NCBI GenBank assembly: GCA_039545355.1
Contig: BCJJ01000020.1
Coordinates: 496,001-560,000 of the forward strand
DNA from: Trichosporon coremiiforme
Taxonomy: Eukaryota; Basidiomycota; Tremellomycetes; Trichosporonales; Trichosporonaceae
Reading direction: 5' to 3'
DNA: 64,000 nt
The position numbers and the translations under genes were made by a program. Below, one piece after another: positions 43,840-54,915 of the stretch; positions within the stretch are counted from its first letter, which is position 1, and each line of letters begins with the position of its first letter. The notes below the pieces were generated by a model, which was not told the origin of the DNA, searched no databases, and was given only the letters and a program-made list of their open reading frames with translations.

Positions 43840-46256
43840 ATGCGTGCTTTCACCAGCACCCTCTTCGCCGCCCTTTTGGCGAGTGTCGCGAACGCTCAGT
43901 CGAGCGGAAACGCAGCCGCCTCTCCCGTAGCTGGCGCCCCCGCTGGTAGCTCTGCCGGCAACGCTGGCGCCAGCCCCGCTGGCCCCGGCACTGTTCCTTC
44001 GCCGTCTGCCAGCAACGCTGGCGTCGGTGGTCCCGGCCAGGGTTCCGCCACCCCGAGCGCCTCCGGCGCTGGCGGAACAGGGGTTGCTCCCTCGGCTTCC
44101 TCCACCTCCGCTGGCGGTATCTCGTCCACTCCCGGTGTCGGTGGTGCTACGCCCTCCTCATCGTCTGCGCCCGGTGGCGCTGGCGTCGGAGGTGTCGGCA
44201 ACAGCACCACCACCTCGGGCAACGGCACGGCCACTGGCTACCCGTACCTGAATGGCACTGCGGCGGTGAACTACCTCCTGCAGAGCCTAAACCTTTCGAC
44301 CGGATGCCAGAACACTGTCAAGACTCTCACCTCGAACGCGACCGCCGAGGGACAGTGCCTGCACACCGGTGTCGTCTGGGCTGGTGAGTTCATTCCTTTC
44401 CCCACCGCATTCCGCCACAGCCACATTCGCCACTCCTCAGCACCCAACCTTAATGAAATTGCGCTAATGCCCCAGCCGTGAACCAGAACAGCTCCCTGCT
44501 GCCCTACCTCGACCAGTGGCTTGAGGAGTCGTGCTCTTCCGCCCCCTGCTCGAACGCGACCCTCACCGGCGCCCTGGATCAGGTCCTCGGTAACTGCTCA
44601 GACGACTTTAACAGCCACAACATCACCGCCGAGGACGTCGCGCACTGGTTCCAGGTCTACCCTCTCGCGCGCGAGATCGCCTGTCTCAAGACTTCTGAGC
44701 CGTTCAACGGCACCCTCCCCAACATCACTAGCAACACGACCTGGCAGAACGCCGGCGGTGTTCCTTCCTCTTCGGCTCTGGGCGGCGCCGGCGCTGGCAC
44801 CGGTGCTAGCGCTACGCCCTCTGCTTCTTCTGCTTCTTCGGCTTCTGGCTCCGCCGTCTCGTCTGCCTCTGGTACCCAGCAGGCTGGCACTCAGTCCCAG
44901 GACGACCTTAATAGCCCCGAGAACTCGGGCGACAACAACTGGGGTCCATACGGCGGCAATTCGGGTGAGGACGGCTCGAACTCTGGCGCCCAGGGCGACC
45001 AGAACTCGCAGGGTGCGCAGCCCAGCGGCGCCACCCCCTCTGGCGCTACTGGAAACTCGTTCGTAGCTGCGGCCGACAACAACGGTGCCCAAGGGGGTGA
45101 CCAGAACACCCAGGGCGCCGGCGCTGGCTCCGACACTGGCAACACTGGCTCGTCTGACAACACCGGCGCCCAGGGCGCCGAGAACAGCCAGGGTGTCTCG
45201 TCCGCTGTTGGCGGTGCTCCCACTTCCTCTGCCGTCGGTGGAGCTCAGTCTGGTGCTCAGTCCTCCCAGTCCCGTGTCTCTTCCACTGTCGGCAATGCTG
45301 CCACCCCAGCCTCTTCTGCTGGCTCGACCGGCGCCGGCGCTGGTGGTGTCGGTGGCACGACCGCTCAGGGCAACTCGACTCTCGGCAACTCTACCACTTC
45401 CGCCAACTCGACCGGTAACTCGAGCTACTGCCTGACATCGCTCGCCAAGGAGCTGAGCGCGTACATGGGCTCCAACCTCACGTTCCCGTACCTCGAGATT
45501 CTGATTCTGGGCGGCAACGAGACTGCGCAGCAGAAGCTGGCCGAGATCCCTCCCGAGGCGCTGTGTCAGGAGTGCGTCTTCGCGGCCTTCGACCTGATCG
45601 AGCAGTCCTCACCCTTCCTCGCCGACATGGTTGTTAACAAGAAGACGAACCAGACCCTCGTCGGCTGGCTGAACGCCACCTGCACCAACGCGACTGAGAA
45701 GTGGCAGCCCAGCACCAACGGAACCCTTCCCGAGGGCATCACCGCGACCACCTTCAACAGTACCTACGGCTTCAACGTGACGTACTTCAACGAGACGACT
45801 GGTAACTGGACTACCAAGGCGCCCCAGAACGTCACTGTCCCCATTGGACAGGGCTCCAAGTACCTGAACGAGACCGACTCCGGGGGCTCTGAGGAGAACG
45901 GCAGCGACTCGGGTTCGTCCGGAACTGGCGTCTCGGCTGGCAACTCGGCCACGCCCACTGGCTCCGCCTCCGGCGCCTCTGGTGCCTCCGCCACCCCTTC
46001 GGGCTCGGCCTCCACCGATCCCGCGATTTCTTCTGCCTCTGCTTCTCCCGCCGCCTCTTCCTCGGGCAGCGGCGAGGACACGGGCGCTGAGGGAGACCAG
46101 AACACCCAGGGTGCTGGTAACCAGAACGACAACAACAACAACTCAGGTGACGGCGGCAACACTGGCGCCCAGGGCGAGCAGAACACCCAGGGCGCGCCTC
46201 CGGTTAGGCGCGCTGGCCGCTTTGCCGCGCACCAGATGCGTGCTGCTCAGGAGTAA
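43840..46256 (+). CDS. Secreted, N-glycosylated protein with repeat linkers
   Basis: Two exons, 43840-44383 and 44476-46256, give 774 residues. A signal peptide (MRAFTSTLFAALLASVANA) leads into a Ser/Ala/Gly-rich linker. A helical Cys-containing block at about residues 130-255 (YLLQSLNLSTGCQNTV, WLEESCSSAPCSNATL, REIACLKTS) follows. A second Cys block lies at about 498-600 (YCLTSLAKELSAYMGSNLTF, EALCQECVFAAFDLIEQSSP). Between and after them are linkers with five copies of a GAQGDQNTQGA-like motif. More than a dozen N-x-S/T sequons suggest heavy N-glycosylation. The Cys blocks look like the helical secreted domains found in fungal surface proteins, but I cannot name the family with certainty. 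No GPI tail is visible. The C-terminus is basic (PPVRRAGRFAAHQMRAAQE). A wall-associated or secreted role is inferred. Confidence 0.85.
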
Positions 46257-46429
46257 TCCCATAGAGTCCGAACCACCCTGTATCGTTAAAACAATAGTAA
46301 TCATTATTGTCGTACATGATTGACGTAATGTATCAAGTTAAGTGAATTTCAGTCTATGCGTCGTTCTTCTTCTTCTTTGACGGTGTTCTAACAGTTGCGG
46401 TGGACGCGATGGACAAGATGGAGTCGGGG

Positions 46430-47274
46430 CTAGAGGAAGACACCTTCGTCCTCGTTCGTGTCCCCGTTTGGCCTGTTCTCCGAGCTGCCGTTTGCTCCGT
46501 TCGCCCCGTTGGCCATTTCCACGTCGCCGTTCATGTCTGCAGCCCCTGTTGTTGTCGTCGGCGTCGGAGCAATGGGGGTCGGGTTCGGAGACGCGGGTGT
46601 CGGCGGAGCAGCACTGCTCGCGGTCGTAGAGCCCGTCGGGGTGATGCCGTAGTGTCCCAGGGCATCACGGCCGACCTTTCCCTCCAGCACGTGGGTCAGC
46701 ATCGTTATCCGCTCGTTCTGCGAGGCGCTGGGATCAGCTTCAGCCTCATGTGATGGTGGAAAGCTGGAGGAGTAGGAAGGCGTACGTGGTATGCTCATAG
46801 GAGAGAGCAGCTGCACACAACGCTCAGCCGACAGCTGTCACAGACTGGAGGCGACAGAAGCGAGACAGTTGTGGACAGCCAGATACTAGGAAGAGTACAG
46901 CTGATGCAGAAGATCTGGCCAGCTGGCAATGTTTCTCCAGCTAGCTGTGAAAGAGGGAATGGAAGAACCACTCACATGGTGCCCTGGTTTTCCTGCCACG
47001 CGGAACGCAGGTCGGTGTCCTCCTCATCCTCGAGCGCGGACAGAAGTTCACTCTGAGACTCTTCAAGATGAGAGATGGAGTTGCGCAGACGAGAGATCTC
47101 TGAGCACTTGTCAGCTTGCCAATGCGTCCATCTCAGCTGTGAGGCGAGCAACGCTCGTAGCTAACGTCCCGTGTAATGGAGCGCATGGAGCAACCCACCA
47201 GCAACGATGGTCGATACGTCGAGCTGCTCCGCCTCGGCGAGAGAGAATGGCTGCGGGTGTCTAGGCTGGAACAT
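46430..47274 (-). CDS. Small conserved-looking coiled-coil protein
   Basis: Three exons, 47274-47199, 47099-46976 and 46727-46430, encode 165 residues. Intron 2 is 246 bases. I placed its acceptor at the GCTGATCCCAG that joins NQGTI to ASQNERITML without a frame break. The folded part is an N-terminal helix (PFSLAEAEQLDVSTIVA), a Glu-rich coiled coil (EISRLRNSISHLEESQSELL) and ERITMLTHVLEGKVGRDALG. The rest is a Thr/Pro-rich and Gly/Asn/Ala-rich acidic tail (SSAAPPTPASPNPTPIAPTP). A possible upstream ATG at 47385 in the same frame would add 37 residues. I do not recognise a named family. Confidence 0.72.
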
Positions 47275-47686
47275 CTTGGGCTCGGCGACGGAGTGTGTGA
47301 AGCGAGCACCACCGAGCTCAGCCAACCTCCACTTGCACCTTCCTTCTGAGCAGCCGGATATTCCGAGTATCTTCCGCCCCAGCATGACGGCGGCTATGGT
47401 GGCGACGGAAGCAAAATCCGTCCCATGTTAAGTCCGCCACCGCCGCCAGGGCGGACCGACGTGAGCTGCCAAGAGTCAGTCGGAGTAACTTGCGCATCGC
47501 TCTTGGCTATCACATTACTTTTACATTACGAGTACAGCACGCAACATGTGTCCCGACTGAGGGGGACGACATCGACCCAACTGCACTACCCGAAACGATC
47601 TTCATCGCCAGCCGGCACCGACACTTGAGCCGGATCCACGGCCCCCATCTGGCACTCAGAATCTCACACATCGCAACGACAACAAT
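47275..47686. promoter_or_regulatory. Divergent upstream region
   Basis: About 410 bases between the coiled-coil gene and the polytopic membrane gene. I see no separate gene. The in-frame extension of the coiled-coil gene to 47385 may be coding. Confidence 0.45.
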
Positions 47687-49851
47687 ATGAGCGGGCTCGG
47701 GCACCTGCAGGCCCTGGCCATGAGCGACGGTGACCTCGACCCGACGCTGACTGAGGGCCTCGCAAACCCATACCTGGTGTACCAGCCGTCGTTCGCGTTC
47801 AGTCTGCCCGTGCAGCTGCTTGTGACGGGCATCACCTTGACTCTCCTCGTCGTGCTCCTCTGTTGTCTCCTCTGTGAGCTCACATCTTTCTGCTGTAGCT
47901 AACCCCAGTCACGACACAGTACCACTACCCCCTCGCACCGCTGAACTACGGGCTCCAGCTGGCCAGTGTCATCACGGTGCTCCTGAGTGTGTGCGTCAAG
48001 ACCGGCGTCGTCCTCACGCACAACTACGACACGGCGAACACGTGGCCGTACGCGCTCGACTATGTCGCTGTCCCCATCCCCGCCGAGGACTGGAATATTG
48101 GCGAGGAGGCCGCCTGGCTCCTCTTACAGTGTATCTGTAACTTGCTTGCGAATGTGAGTTGACTCCAACGCCACGGGCTGCGGACTTGCTATTCTTAGAC
48201 CCGCTCCCCATTTAGCGCCGGCATGAAAGAGAACACAGCTGACATACAGCTCACGCATATCCAGTTCCTGACGCTGCTGTACCCGTCCCGCGTTGAGGCG
48301 CGCATGATCATAATCATCCTCGGTCCTATGGCGCTGGCCTCCTCGGGGTTGTACTTCTGCACGCTGTCGGGCACGCGTATGGTTGGGAACACGGACATTC
48401 CCGTGCGCGACCTAGGCGACGCGATCCGCAATGTCCTCAACTCAACACTGCTGCTCATCTTCGGCCTCTCGCTGGCGATCTGGGGCTTCTTTGTGAACCG
48501 CAACCGCGCCTGGCGTCTGGACGGCGGCACGGCGGTCTTCGGTGCCGGGGCATTAGTCCTCGCCGTCGTGACGACCGCGTCCTCCTTCGTGGCAGTGAAG
48601 GAGGAGGGCATTCCCTGGCTGCAGCACCTGATCTGGGCAGCCGTGCTGTGGCAGACCTGGCTCGGATGGTGGTGGTGGGTCGGCGCCGGTATGGGTATCG
48701 GCGAGGTCGAAGACATCATGGAGCGCGCACTCAGGAAGCGGCGTAAGGCTGCCCGAAGAGCGCATAGACGAGACGTTATCAACGGCCCTCAGAAGAGACA
48801 TCTCAGCGCCAAGGACGTGGTCAAGAACGGCACGAATGCGGTCGTGGGCTTCACGTCCTCTCTGCACCATCTCGTGAATTCATCTGGCTCGCACGGCAGT
48901 GGCGGATCCGAAAGCAGGCGAAGGCGCAACGCAGATCCCGACCGTGAGCCGGACATCGAGGAAGGTCTCGAGGGCATCGAGCTGGGCCCTGTCCGTATCC
49001 AGGAACCTGTCCGGTCCGAGGGATCAGGCAGCGGGTCAGGTGGAGGAGCGCACCCCAGCAGCAACTCCGAAACGTCATCCACCTCGCGGACGCCCAGTCT
49101 GCACCCGCCCAAGACCCTCTCCGAGCTCGTGGCGTACCCGACAACCTGGCTGCAAGTCTACTTCCGCCGCCTGCGGAAGGAGCACGAGGAGGCCGCGCGA
49201 CGGCGCGCAGTCGAACAGGCGCAGAGGCGCTCTCGTGTCCCCGCGATCCATGGTGGCCAGCAGCCGCGTGTCCTAGACGAGCCCTCCGGATGGGGTCTTG
49301 GTGCCTACGGCCTTAGAGAAGCCGAGGAGTCGACCCGCAGGTTGCAGGAGGCGAACAGGCAGATACGGCAGGAGACCCTGCTGCACGCGAACTCGAAGGA
49401 CTCGGACCCGAGCGGGAGCGAAGGAGAGGGGGACGAGCTGCGGCGCACGACCCGGCCTGGCAGCATGCGGAGCGCACGCAGTGCGCGTAGTCAGCAGGAA
49501 TCTGCTGAGCGCACCGAGCGCGCCGAGCGCGCGGATCGGCTAGAGCGCGGCGCCGTCCCCGACGACGATGAGTTACGCGGCACCGAGTCCCGGCGCACGG
49601 AAGACACGCAGTTCACGCATGGCACGGGCGAGAGTGCCGAGACAGAGCTCAAGACCGAGGACGACGAGGAGGTCATTGGGGAACTTGTCGAAAGACCAGA
49701 GGAGAGGGGACAGTGGGAGGATATCTCTTCTGATGAGGAGCGGGGGAGAGAAAGGGAGGGGAGGAGGGAGGGGGATCGAGCGATCAACCCCGGGTGGAGC
49801 TGGTGGGGACCGCTCCGGGAGTGGAGACTCGTTGAGCGGAATACGTATTGA
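47687..49851 (+). CDS. Polytopic membrane protein with long charged cytosolic tail
   Basis: Three exons, 47687-47873, 47909-48153 and 48199-49851, give 694 residues. The first ~310 hold six or seven hydrophobic helices: 37-62 (FSLPVQLLVTGITLTLLVVL), 76-98, 130-143 (short), 180-200 (MIIIILGPMALASSGLYF), 222-243, 254-276 and 285-310 (LIWAAVLWQTWLGWWWWVG). The pattern is of a seven-helix protein, but no GPCR, rhodopsin or transporter signature is present. Residues ~315-694 are hydrophilic: basic (RKRRKAARRAHRRDV), Ser-rich, then a long charged Arg/Glu stretch. An internal ATQ/Arg-rich piece resembles a coiled coil. The N-terminus is short and lacks a signal peptide. A receptor or scaffold of unknown type is a guess. 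Confidence 0.82.
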
Positions 49852-50083
49852 GGATATGTGTCGTGGTTAGAGCTGTTGTACCGTTTCTCGTATACATGAA
49901 CAAATTAGTATCTCTTGCAGCGCGCGCAATAGGGGACGAAACGTAGGACGTAGTGATACAAAGGGCTGTTTATACATGTTCTACGGGCGATCGGCCCGCC
50001 GTGTTCCTTTCTACTCGGCGTGAAGAAGACGTTAGGGCATGTGATGTACGCTGCGCCAGCAGCGTTCCTTCTTAACTTTCTGA

Positions 50084-53000
50084 TCATCGGAACCGCCGTA
50101 ACGATCCGATGGTACTCGCCTGCACGCGGCCGGAGAGGGCGCAGCCCATCTCGTCGACGGCGACTTCGACGCCGACACTCTGCCCAGACGCTGTGCGGTG
50201 CCCATACTTAGTGCGCATCTCCTCGACGTGGCCGGAGCGGATCGGCGCGTGCAGGCTCTCGTTCCACGACACGCGGCGCTCGCTGCTGCTCCTGCTGACG
50301 GTGAGGTTGTACCGCAGGGCGTCACGTCGTTCTCCATGGTGGGACTCGCGCGACTCGGCTCGCTCGCGGGGCTCAGCACGCAGGTCCGAGGCGAGGTTCG
50401 GGCGTGACTCGCGTCGCGCCAGACGGCTGGCCTCAGGCTGCGCGCGCAGGACCGACTTGGCCGGCGCGGCCTGTGTAAAGGTGACAGCAGGCTTGGATTC
50501 GAACGCTTCGGGAAGCGGAGGTAACCACTCGATGTCCGTTTCGCTCGGCGGCGCGGATAGTTTCGGGCTGTGGCTGTCGACCGTCGGCGCGCTGCACAGC
50601 GACGGCACCGTTGAGGGCGTGGCTGAGACGGCAGAGGTCGTGTCGCTGCGTGTGCGCGCGCTCTGCGGCTGCTCACGCTCGCGCTCACGACGCTCGGGTA
50701 CCTTAGACGCGGGCGTCTCGGCGAGCTTGCGCAGCGCTGTCGTGGACCGCGTGGACGGGAGCATGCTCCGGCGCTTGACGCTTGGTGTCGGGCCGGCAGC
50801 AGGCGCCGGGGCGAGCGAGCGGCGAGCGCCGAGCGCCTCTCGCGTTGCAGAGGTCGGAGGAGCCGAAGCCCGCTTGACCGGCGACGTGGCGAGGTTGCGG
50901 CTCGTCATTGAGCGTGGTGGGCCGCCGCTCTTCCGTTCACCAAGGACTGCGCTGCTCGCGCTCGGGCGCAGGCGGTGGCCACCCTCACGTTCCCGCTCCT
51001 GCGACTGCGCACTGTCCGATCGAGGCAGCACCGACAGCCGCCGCGTGCCTGTGCTGTTTGCGCGGGAGAGTAACGAAGACCGCTTCTCGCCCCGCTCTGC
51101 CAAGGTCGATTTGCGCCCATCAGTGGACTCGGGCTCGCCCCGCGAGTTCCGCGAGTCGGCACGCGACATGAGCGTCGACTGCCGGCGCACGCTCTGCATG
51201 CTCTCGGCGCGCGAAATGGCCGACGTGCGCGACGGCTGGTTGCGCTCGTTCGCCGCCTCGGCGCGCTCGTTACGCGGCGGAAGCATACTCTGCCGTCTCG
51301 TTAGGGTCGACTGTCGCCTAGCAGTGTCCGGTGCAGAGGATGACGGAATAGCAGACAGTCGACGGGAACTGGAGCTACTCGGGAGGGCGGACAGACGACG
51401 CATACCCTCGCTCGGCGGCAGCGTGCGCCTGCTTTCTGTTGTCGCTGGCGCCGACATGCGCGACGGGCCCGTGCCTAAGGCAAGGTCACGAGCCGAGGCA
51501 CTGCGCGGGAAGCTGGGGGGGGCGCGCGACGCCGCGCCAGCACGCAGCACGTTAGACGGCGTCATGATCGACGTGCGGCGGCCAGTCGTGGGAGGCGCGG
51601 GCGGCCGATCCTTGCGCAGTGAGACGGGGACCTCATTGTCCTCAGGACGCTCCTTGCGAGGTGTTCGGACTGCGAGCGAACGCATCGACGAGACGCTGTT
51701 CAGGCGCGCGTGGCTGCGGGCACGAGCGAGCTCACGCTGCTGCTCGCGCTCGCGAAGCTGCTCCGTGATCGTGCGCGGCTCGAGCTGCTCGGTGAGGTTG
51801 CGCATGGAACTGCTCGGCGGGAGGGGCTTCGGTCGCAGACTGGCCGGCACCATTTCCTCCTCGCTGTCAATCGAGAGGTCGGCGAGATCGGGGCCCATGA
51901 TGCTGTCCGTGCCGGGCAGACGCGACGCCTCCTGCTGCCGGTTCACGAGGCGGCCGAGGTCAACGGTGCGGTCGGTCTGGTTGGGGAGGTCAGACTGCTG
52001 GAAGCGAGGAGCCGAGGGCGTGGTGAAGCGAGTGGCTCTGGCGGACGGCAGAGGCGCGAGCGTGTCGCGCCGCTCTTGCGGCGGCGTCAGAGCAAAGCTC
52101 TTCGTGTCGAGGAGCGACGACTCCTTCAGCGGCGACTCGGACTCCTCGCGGATACGGCGGATAAAGGTCGACTTATCCATGATCGCGGCAGAGCGTTCGG
52201 GAACGTCGAGGTTGCGGTCGCTTAACAGGAAAGTGGGTGCGGAGGGGCTTGGGCTCGGGCTCATTCGCGCTTCAGACTCAGCCACGAGGGCCCTCAGGCT
52301 CTGGATACCCATCGTTTTCCTCCGGTTCGTGTTGGTAGTCACCGCAGTCTCCAGGACATCATAGGTACGGTCGCCGATCTCAGGAGGGTGAAACGTCGCA
52401 TCGAGCATGGAAGCGTCGGGCGCACAGGGCGTCAGGAAGGGTGACGATCCGCGGCGAGCATGTCGGAGCGCGGGCGAGTCGAGGGCGTTCAGTCGCACTG
52501 TGGGTGACAAGCGCGCCTGGGCCGCTGGCGACTTGCGGAGCGAAAGGGGAATCTCCTTCTCCAGCCGCTCGCGGTAGCTCGAGTGCGAGCTGCGGCGTAT
52601 GCTAGACGGGGTTGAGAACGACGACGCTCCTAAGCCACTGGGACCGCTGGTACTGCTGCGGCCGTTGGTGTTCGTGCTGGTCCGGAGAGCCTGAGCCGGC
52701 GTCGTCTGCAGCTGCTCCTCGACAATGTTCGAGTCGCCACTGTCCCGTCGAGAGTGGCGAAGGCTGTCGCGCAGACTCTGTCGCAGACTGTGCCGCAGAC
52801 TGTCACGAAGGCTGTCGCGCAGGCTGTTGCGCAGGCTGTTGCGCAGACTGTTGCGAAGGCTGGACGACCGCTTCACGCTACCAGCCGTCGAGGAGCTGGG
52901 CTGGCCAACAGTCACAGAGGACGGGGTCGGCCCGCGACCCTCCAGTGCGTCGAGCGTCGGGGCGTGCGCTTCAGAGTAGTGGTTGTGCTGGGGAAGTGCC

Positions 53001-53254
53001 AGGGGGCTGGACACTCGGGGGTTGCTGTGAGCGCTGCTCGTGCCAGCACTCAGTCTTCGGTTCGGGGCGACCTCGTCGAGTGCCGAGTTGAGCTCGCGCA
53101 TGTCGAGGCTGCGTTCTGTGCGCTCGCGAATGTCGCTGAGGTCGGGAACATGCACCGAGACGCCCTCTGACCACTTGAGGATATCGTGCGAGGACAATGA
53201 GACGTCGCCGCCGCCGACGAGGGCATCGACCATGCTGTCGTCGTGGTCGTCCAT
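50084..53254 (-). CDS. Large disordered protein with SLR tetrapeptide repeats
   Basis: A single exon of 1056 residues from MDDHDDSMVDALVGGGDVSL. Residues 132-168 form nine near-perfect four-residue repeats of the type S-L-R-[NDHQ]. The rest is Ser-, Arg- and Pro-rich with many RRSS/RRQST-like basic-Ser sites, good targets for basophilic kinases. Short conserved-looking islands occur near the N-terminus (KWSEGVSVHVPDLSDIRERT) and the C-terminus (RRVSWNESLHAPIRSGHVEE). No domain recognised. The N-terminal motif WSEGVSVHVPDLSDI could be a short docking motif. A cell-cycle or cytoskeletal phosphoprotein is only a guess. The opposite strand also reads open for 751 codons, a mirror of the Arg/Ser codon bias, and is not real. 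Confidence 0.8.
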   Translation of the reverse strand: MDDHDDSMVDALVGGGDVSLSSHDILKWSEGVSVHVPDLSDIRERTERSLDMRELNSALDEVAPNRRLSAGTSSAHSNPRVSSPLALPQHNHYSEAHAPTLDALEGRGPTPSSVTVGQPSSSTAGSVKRSSSLRNSLRNSLRNSLRDSLRDSLRHSLRQSLRDSLRHSRRDSGDSNIVEEQLQTTPAQALRTSTNTNGRSSTSGPSGLGASSFSTPSSIRRSSHSSYRERLEKEIPLSLRKSPAAQARLSPTVRLNALDSPALRHARRGSSPFLTPCAPDASMLDATFHPPEIGDRTYDVLETAVTTNTNRRKTMGIQSLRALVAESEARMSPSPSPSAPTFLLSDRNLDVPERSAAIMDKSTFIRRIREESESPLKESSLLDTKSFALTPPQERRDTLAPLPSARATRFTTPSAPRFQQSDLPNQTDRTVDLGRLVNRQQEASRLPGTDSIMGPDLADLSIDSEEEMVPASLRPKPLPPSSSMRNLTEQLEPRTITEQLREREQQRELARARSHARLNSVSSMRSLAVRTPRKERPEDNEVPVSLRKDRPPAPPTTGRRTSIMTPSNVLRAGAASRAPPSFPRSASARDLALGTGPSRMSAPATTESRRTLPPSEGMRRLSALPSSSSSRRLSAIPSSSAPDTARRQSTLTRRQSMLPPRNERAEAANERNQPSRTSAISRAESMQSVRRQSTLMSRADSRNSRGEPESTDGRKSTLAERGEKRSSLLSRANSTGTRRLSVLPRSDSAQSQEREREGGHRLRPSASSAVLGERKSGGPPRSMTSRNLATSPVKRASAPPTSATREALGARRSLAPAPAAGPTPSVKRRSMLPSTRSTTALRKLAETPASKVPERREREREQPQSARTRSDTTSAVSATPSTVPSLCSAPTVDSHSPKLSAPPSETDIEWLPPLPEAFESKPAVTFTQAAPAKSVLRAQPEASRLARRESRPNLASDLRAEPRERAESRESHHGERRDALRYNLTVSRSSSERRVSWNESLHAPIRSGHVEEMRTKYGHRTASGQSVGVEVAVDEMGCALSGRVQASTIGSLRRFR
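52751..52861 (-). repeat. Tandem 12-base repeat encoding SLR[NDHQ]
   Basis: Nine consecutive 12-base units within the 1056-residue gene. Each encodes Ser-Leu-Arg plus a polar residue (Asn, Asp, His or Gln). The third codon position varies little, suggesting recent expansion. Arg lies every fourth residue, which would form a basic stripe on an alpha helix. Confidence 0.9.
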
Positions 53255-54915
53255 AGCGACCGCGGCGAGGGCTGCTTAGGGATGGAGAAGATACAGAGTC
53301 AAGTCGAAGTCGGAGGGGTGACCCCGTGTTGATGGCGGGGATGCTGGATGCAAAAGGTACAGTGGGATGCGGTGTTTATGTTTAATGCTGCTGCGAAGTT
53401 TGGATTCAGCGGGGAACGGTGAGGAACCGGGCTGCAGCGGAGCCGGAGCTGTGACTGGGTGTGTGACTGCAGCAAAGATGTGGGAGGAAAACAAAGTTCA
53501 GTTCCTGTGTAGTGGGAGAGGACAAGTGGGCCAGTGGATAATCGAGGTCGCGAGCTCGAGTGAGCGCGTGAGAGCTCGGAGCCTAGTCGTGATTGAGGAT
53601 TGAGGGCGTGTTCAGGTGTGTGTGTGAGTGTGTGCGAGTGTGTGCGAGTGTGTGCGAGTGTGTGCGAGTGTGGGAGGGCGCGTGAAAGTCAAAGGGAACA
53701 AAGTAAACAAAGGTTGGGCAGGGCGAAAGAACAAGGTAGGCGCACAGCACGGCACCCTTTGTGTGACCGCCGAGATCGCGCGTGTGCAGAGTGCACTGAC
53801 AGAGAGTCAGGTTGTCGGCCGCAGCGACGTCGGTTTTGTCGAGGTGAGTGGAGTGGTGACGAGTAGAAAGGGCTGAAGGAAGGAAGGAAGGAAGGCGTCG
53901 AAGCAAGCAAGGGGGGTGACAGAAGGTTGGGTGTGTCGCAGGGAAGCAGTGAGGCGACCGTAGCCTAGCCCCCGTACACTGGCCGCCAAGGGCACAAGGG
54001 CAGGCGCGTCGCAGGCCGGGTCGTGTTTGGTTTCGTGCCGTAAACCGCGTTTTGACAACGAGCCAGCGAGCAAGCGCAGCGAGGGCGGCGCGGTATGCAC
54101 TGTCTGTCCAGCTTCTTGCAGTCGATGCAATGGTACATACAGTATGGTAGCAAGACCGGCACAGCGGGTGGCCAAAATTTCAATGCATGAGTCTGTCTCG
54201 TCAGTGGCGAGAAGCACGGTCAGTCGCGCAGGCAACGAAGCAAGTGGGGGGACGCACGCACAGATGCCAGCGCCCCAGTCTCAGTGCACCACCACCCTCT
54301 CCACAGTACGCAGCGCCCGTCGCTCAGTCGAGACCAGTCTGACCAGTCTGTGGGCCGAGACTCGTCCAGGCAGAGAGCAGAATCAGCGGAGCGGACCCGT
54401 CTCGCGTCTCGGGCGTCCAGCAACGCCAGCCAGGGTCAGGACCTGCACAAACCACAACCCACAGCGCGTCAAACCGCAAGCAAACCGCAAGCATGAATTA
54501 CTCATTTAGGAAGCCTTCAGGTCCTGCGTCTGGCGAATGCGGCTAACCTGTCCTGCCCATTTGCCGTCGCGTTTCAGATCACGACCAGAATAATCTTGCC
54601 CTCTCCGCTCGACTCCTTAGAAGCACCTGGCCGTCAAGTCGAGGTCAAGTCGAGAACAAAGTTCCGGCTCGACCTGACGTATCCCGACAAGAGCCCTCGC
54701 CGATTTACAACCTTGAACCTCATCTATCAACTGTGCCGTACGGCCCGCAAGCGTTTGTGTGGTCCGCCGACTCGCTCGACAAGCTGGCACCGCGGTCGCC
54801 TGAATGCGACCTTGCCACTGCTGCCGCGTTCCAAGCTGTCACCAGAGCTGTCACCATTGGTCTCGTCTCCTTCATTGCATCTCTCATCCGTCATTAATCC
54901 TACAATGCATTCATT
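53255..54915. other. 1.66-kb region upstream of the SLR-repeat gene
   Basis: No supported gene. It holds the promoter of the 1056-residue gene, with a decamer repeat at 53631-53670 and a GGAA/AAGG-rich stretch at about 53876-53895. Overlapping frames on both strands around 53800-54500 lack motifs. The right end is the 3' region of TRAPPC5. Confidence 0.5.
53631..53670 (+). repeat. Decamer microsatellite TGTGCGAGTG x4
   Basis: Four exact tandem copies of TGTGCGAGTG, preceded by a GTGTGTGTGAG tract. About 380 bases upstream of the minus-strand gene starting at 53254. Alternating purine-pyrimidine steps can form Z-DNA. Confidence 0.9.

Noticed and set aside
50109..52364. A plus-strand frame of 751 codons opposite the SLR-repeat protein
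   Set aside because: It is the mirror of the Ser/Arg-rich minus-strand gene. Arg/Ser codons on one strand avoid stops on the other. The composition is nearly pure Arg/Ser/Leu and no domain appears.
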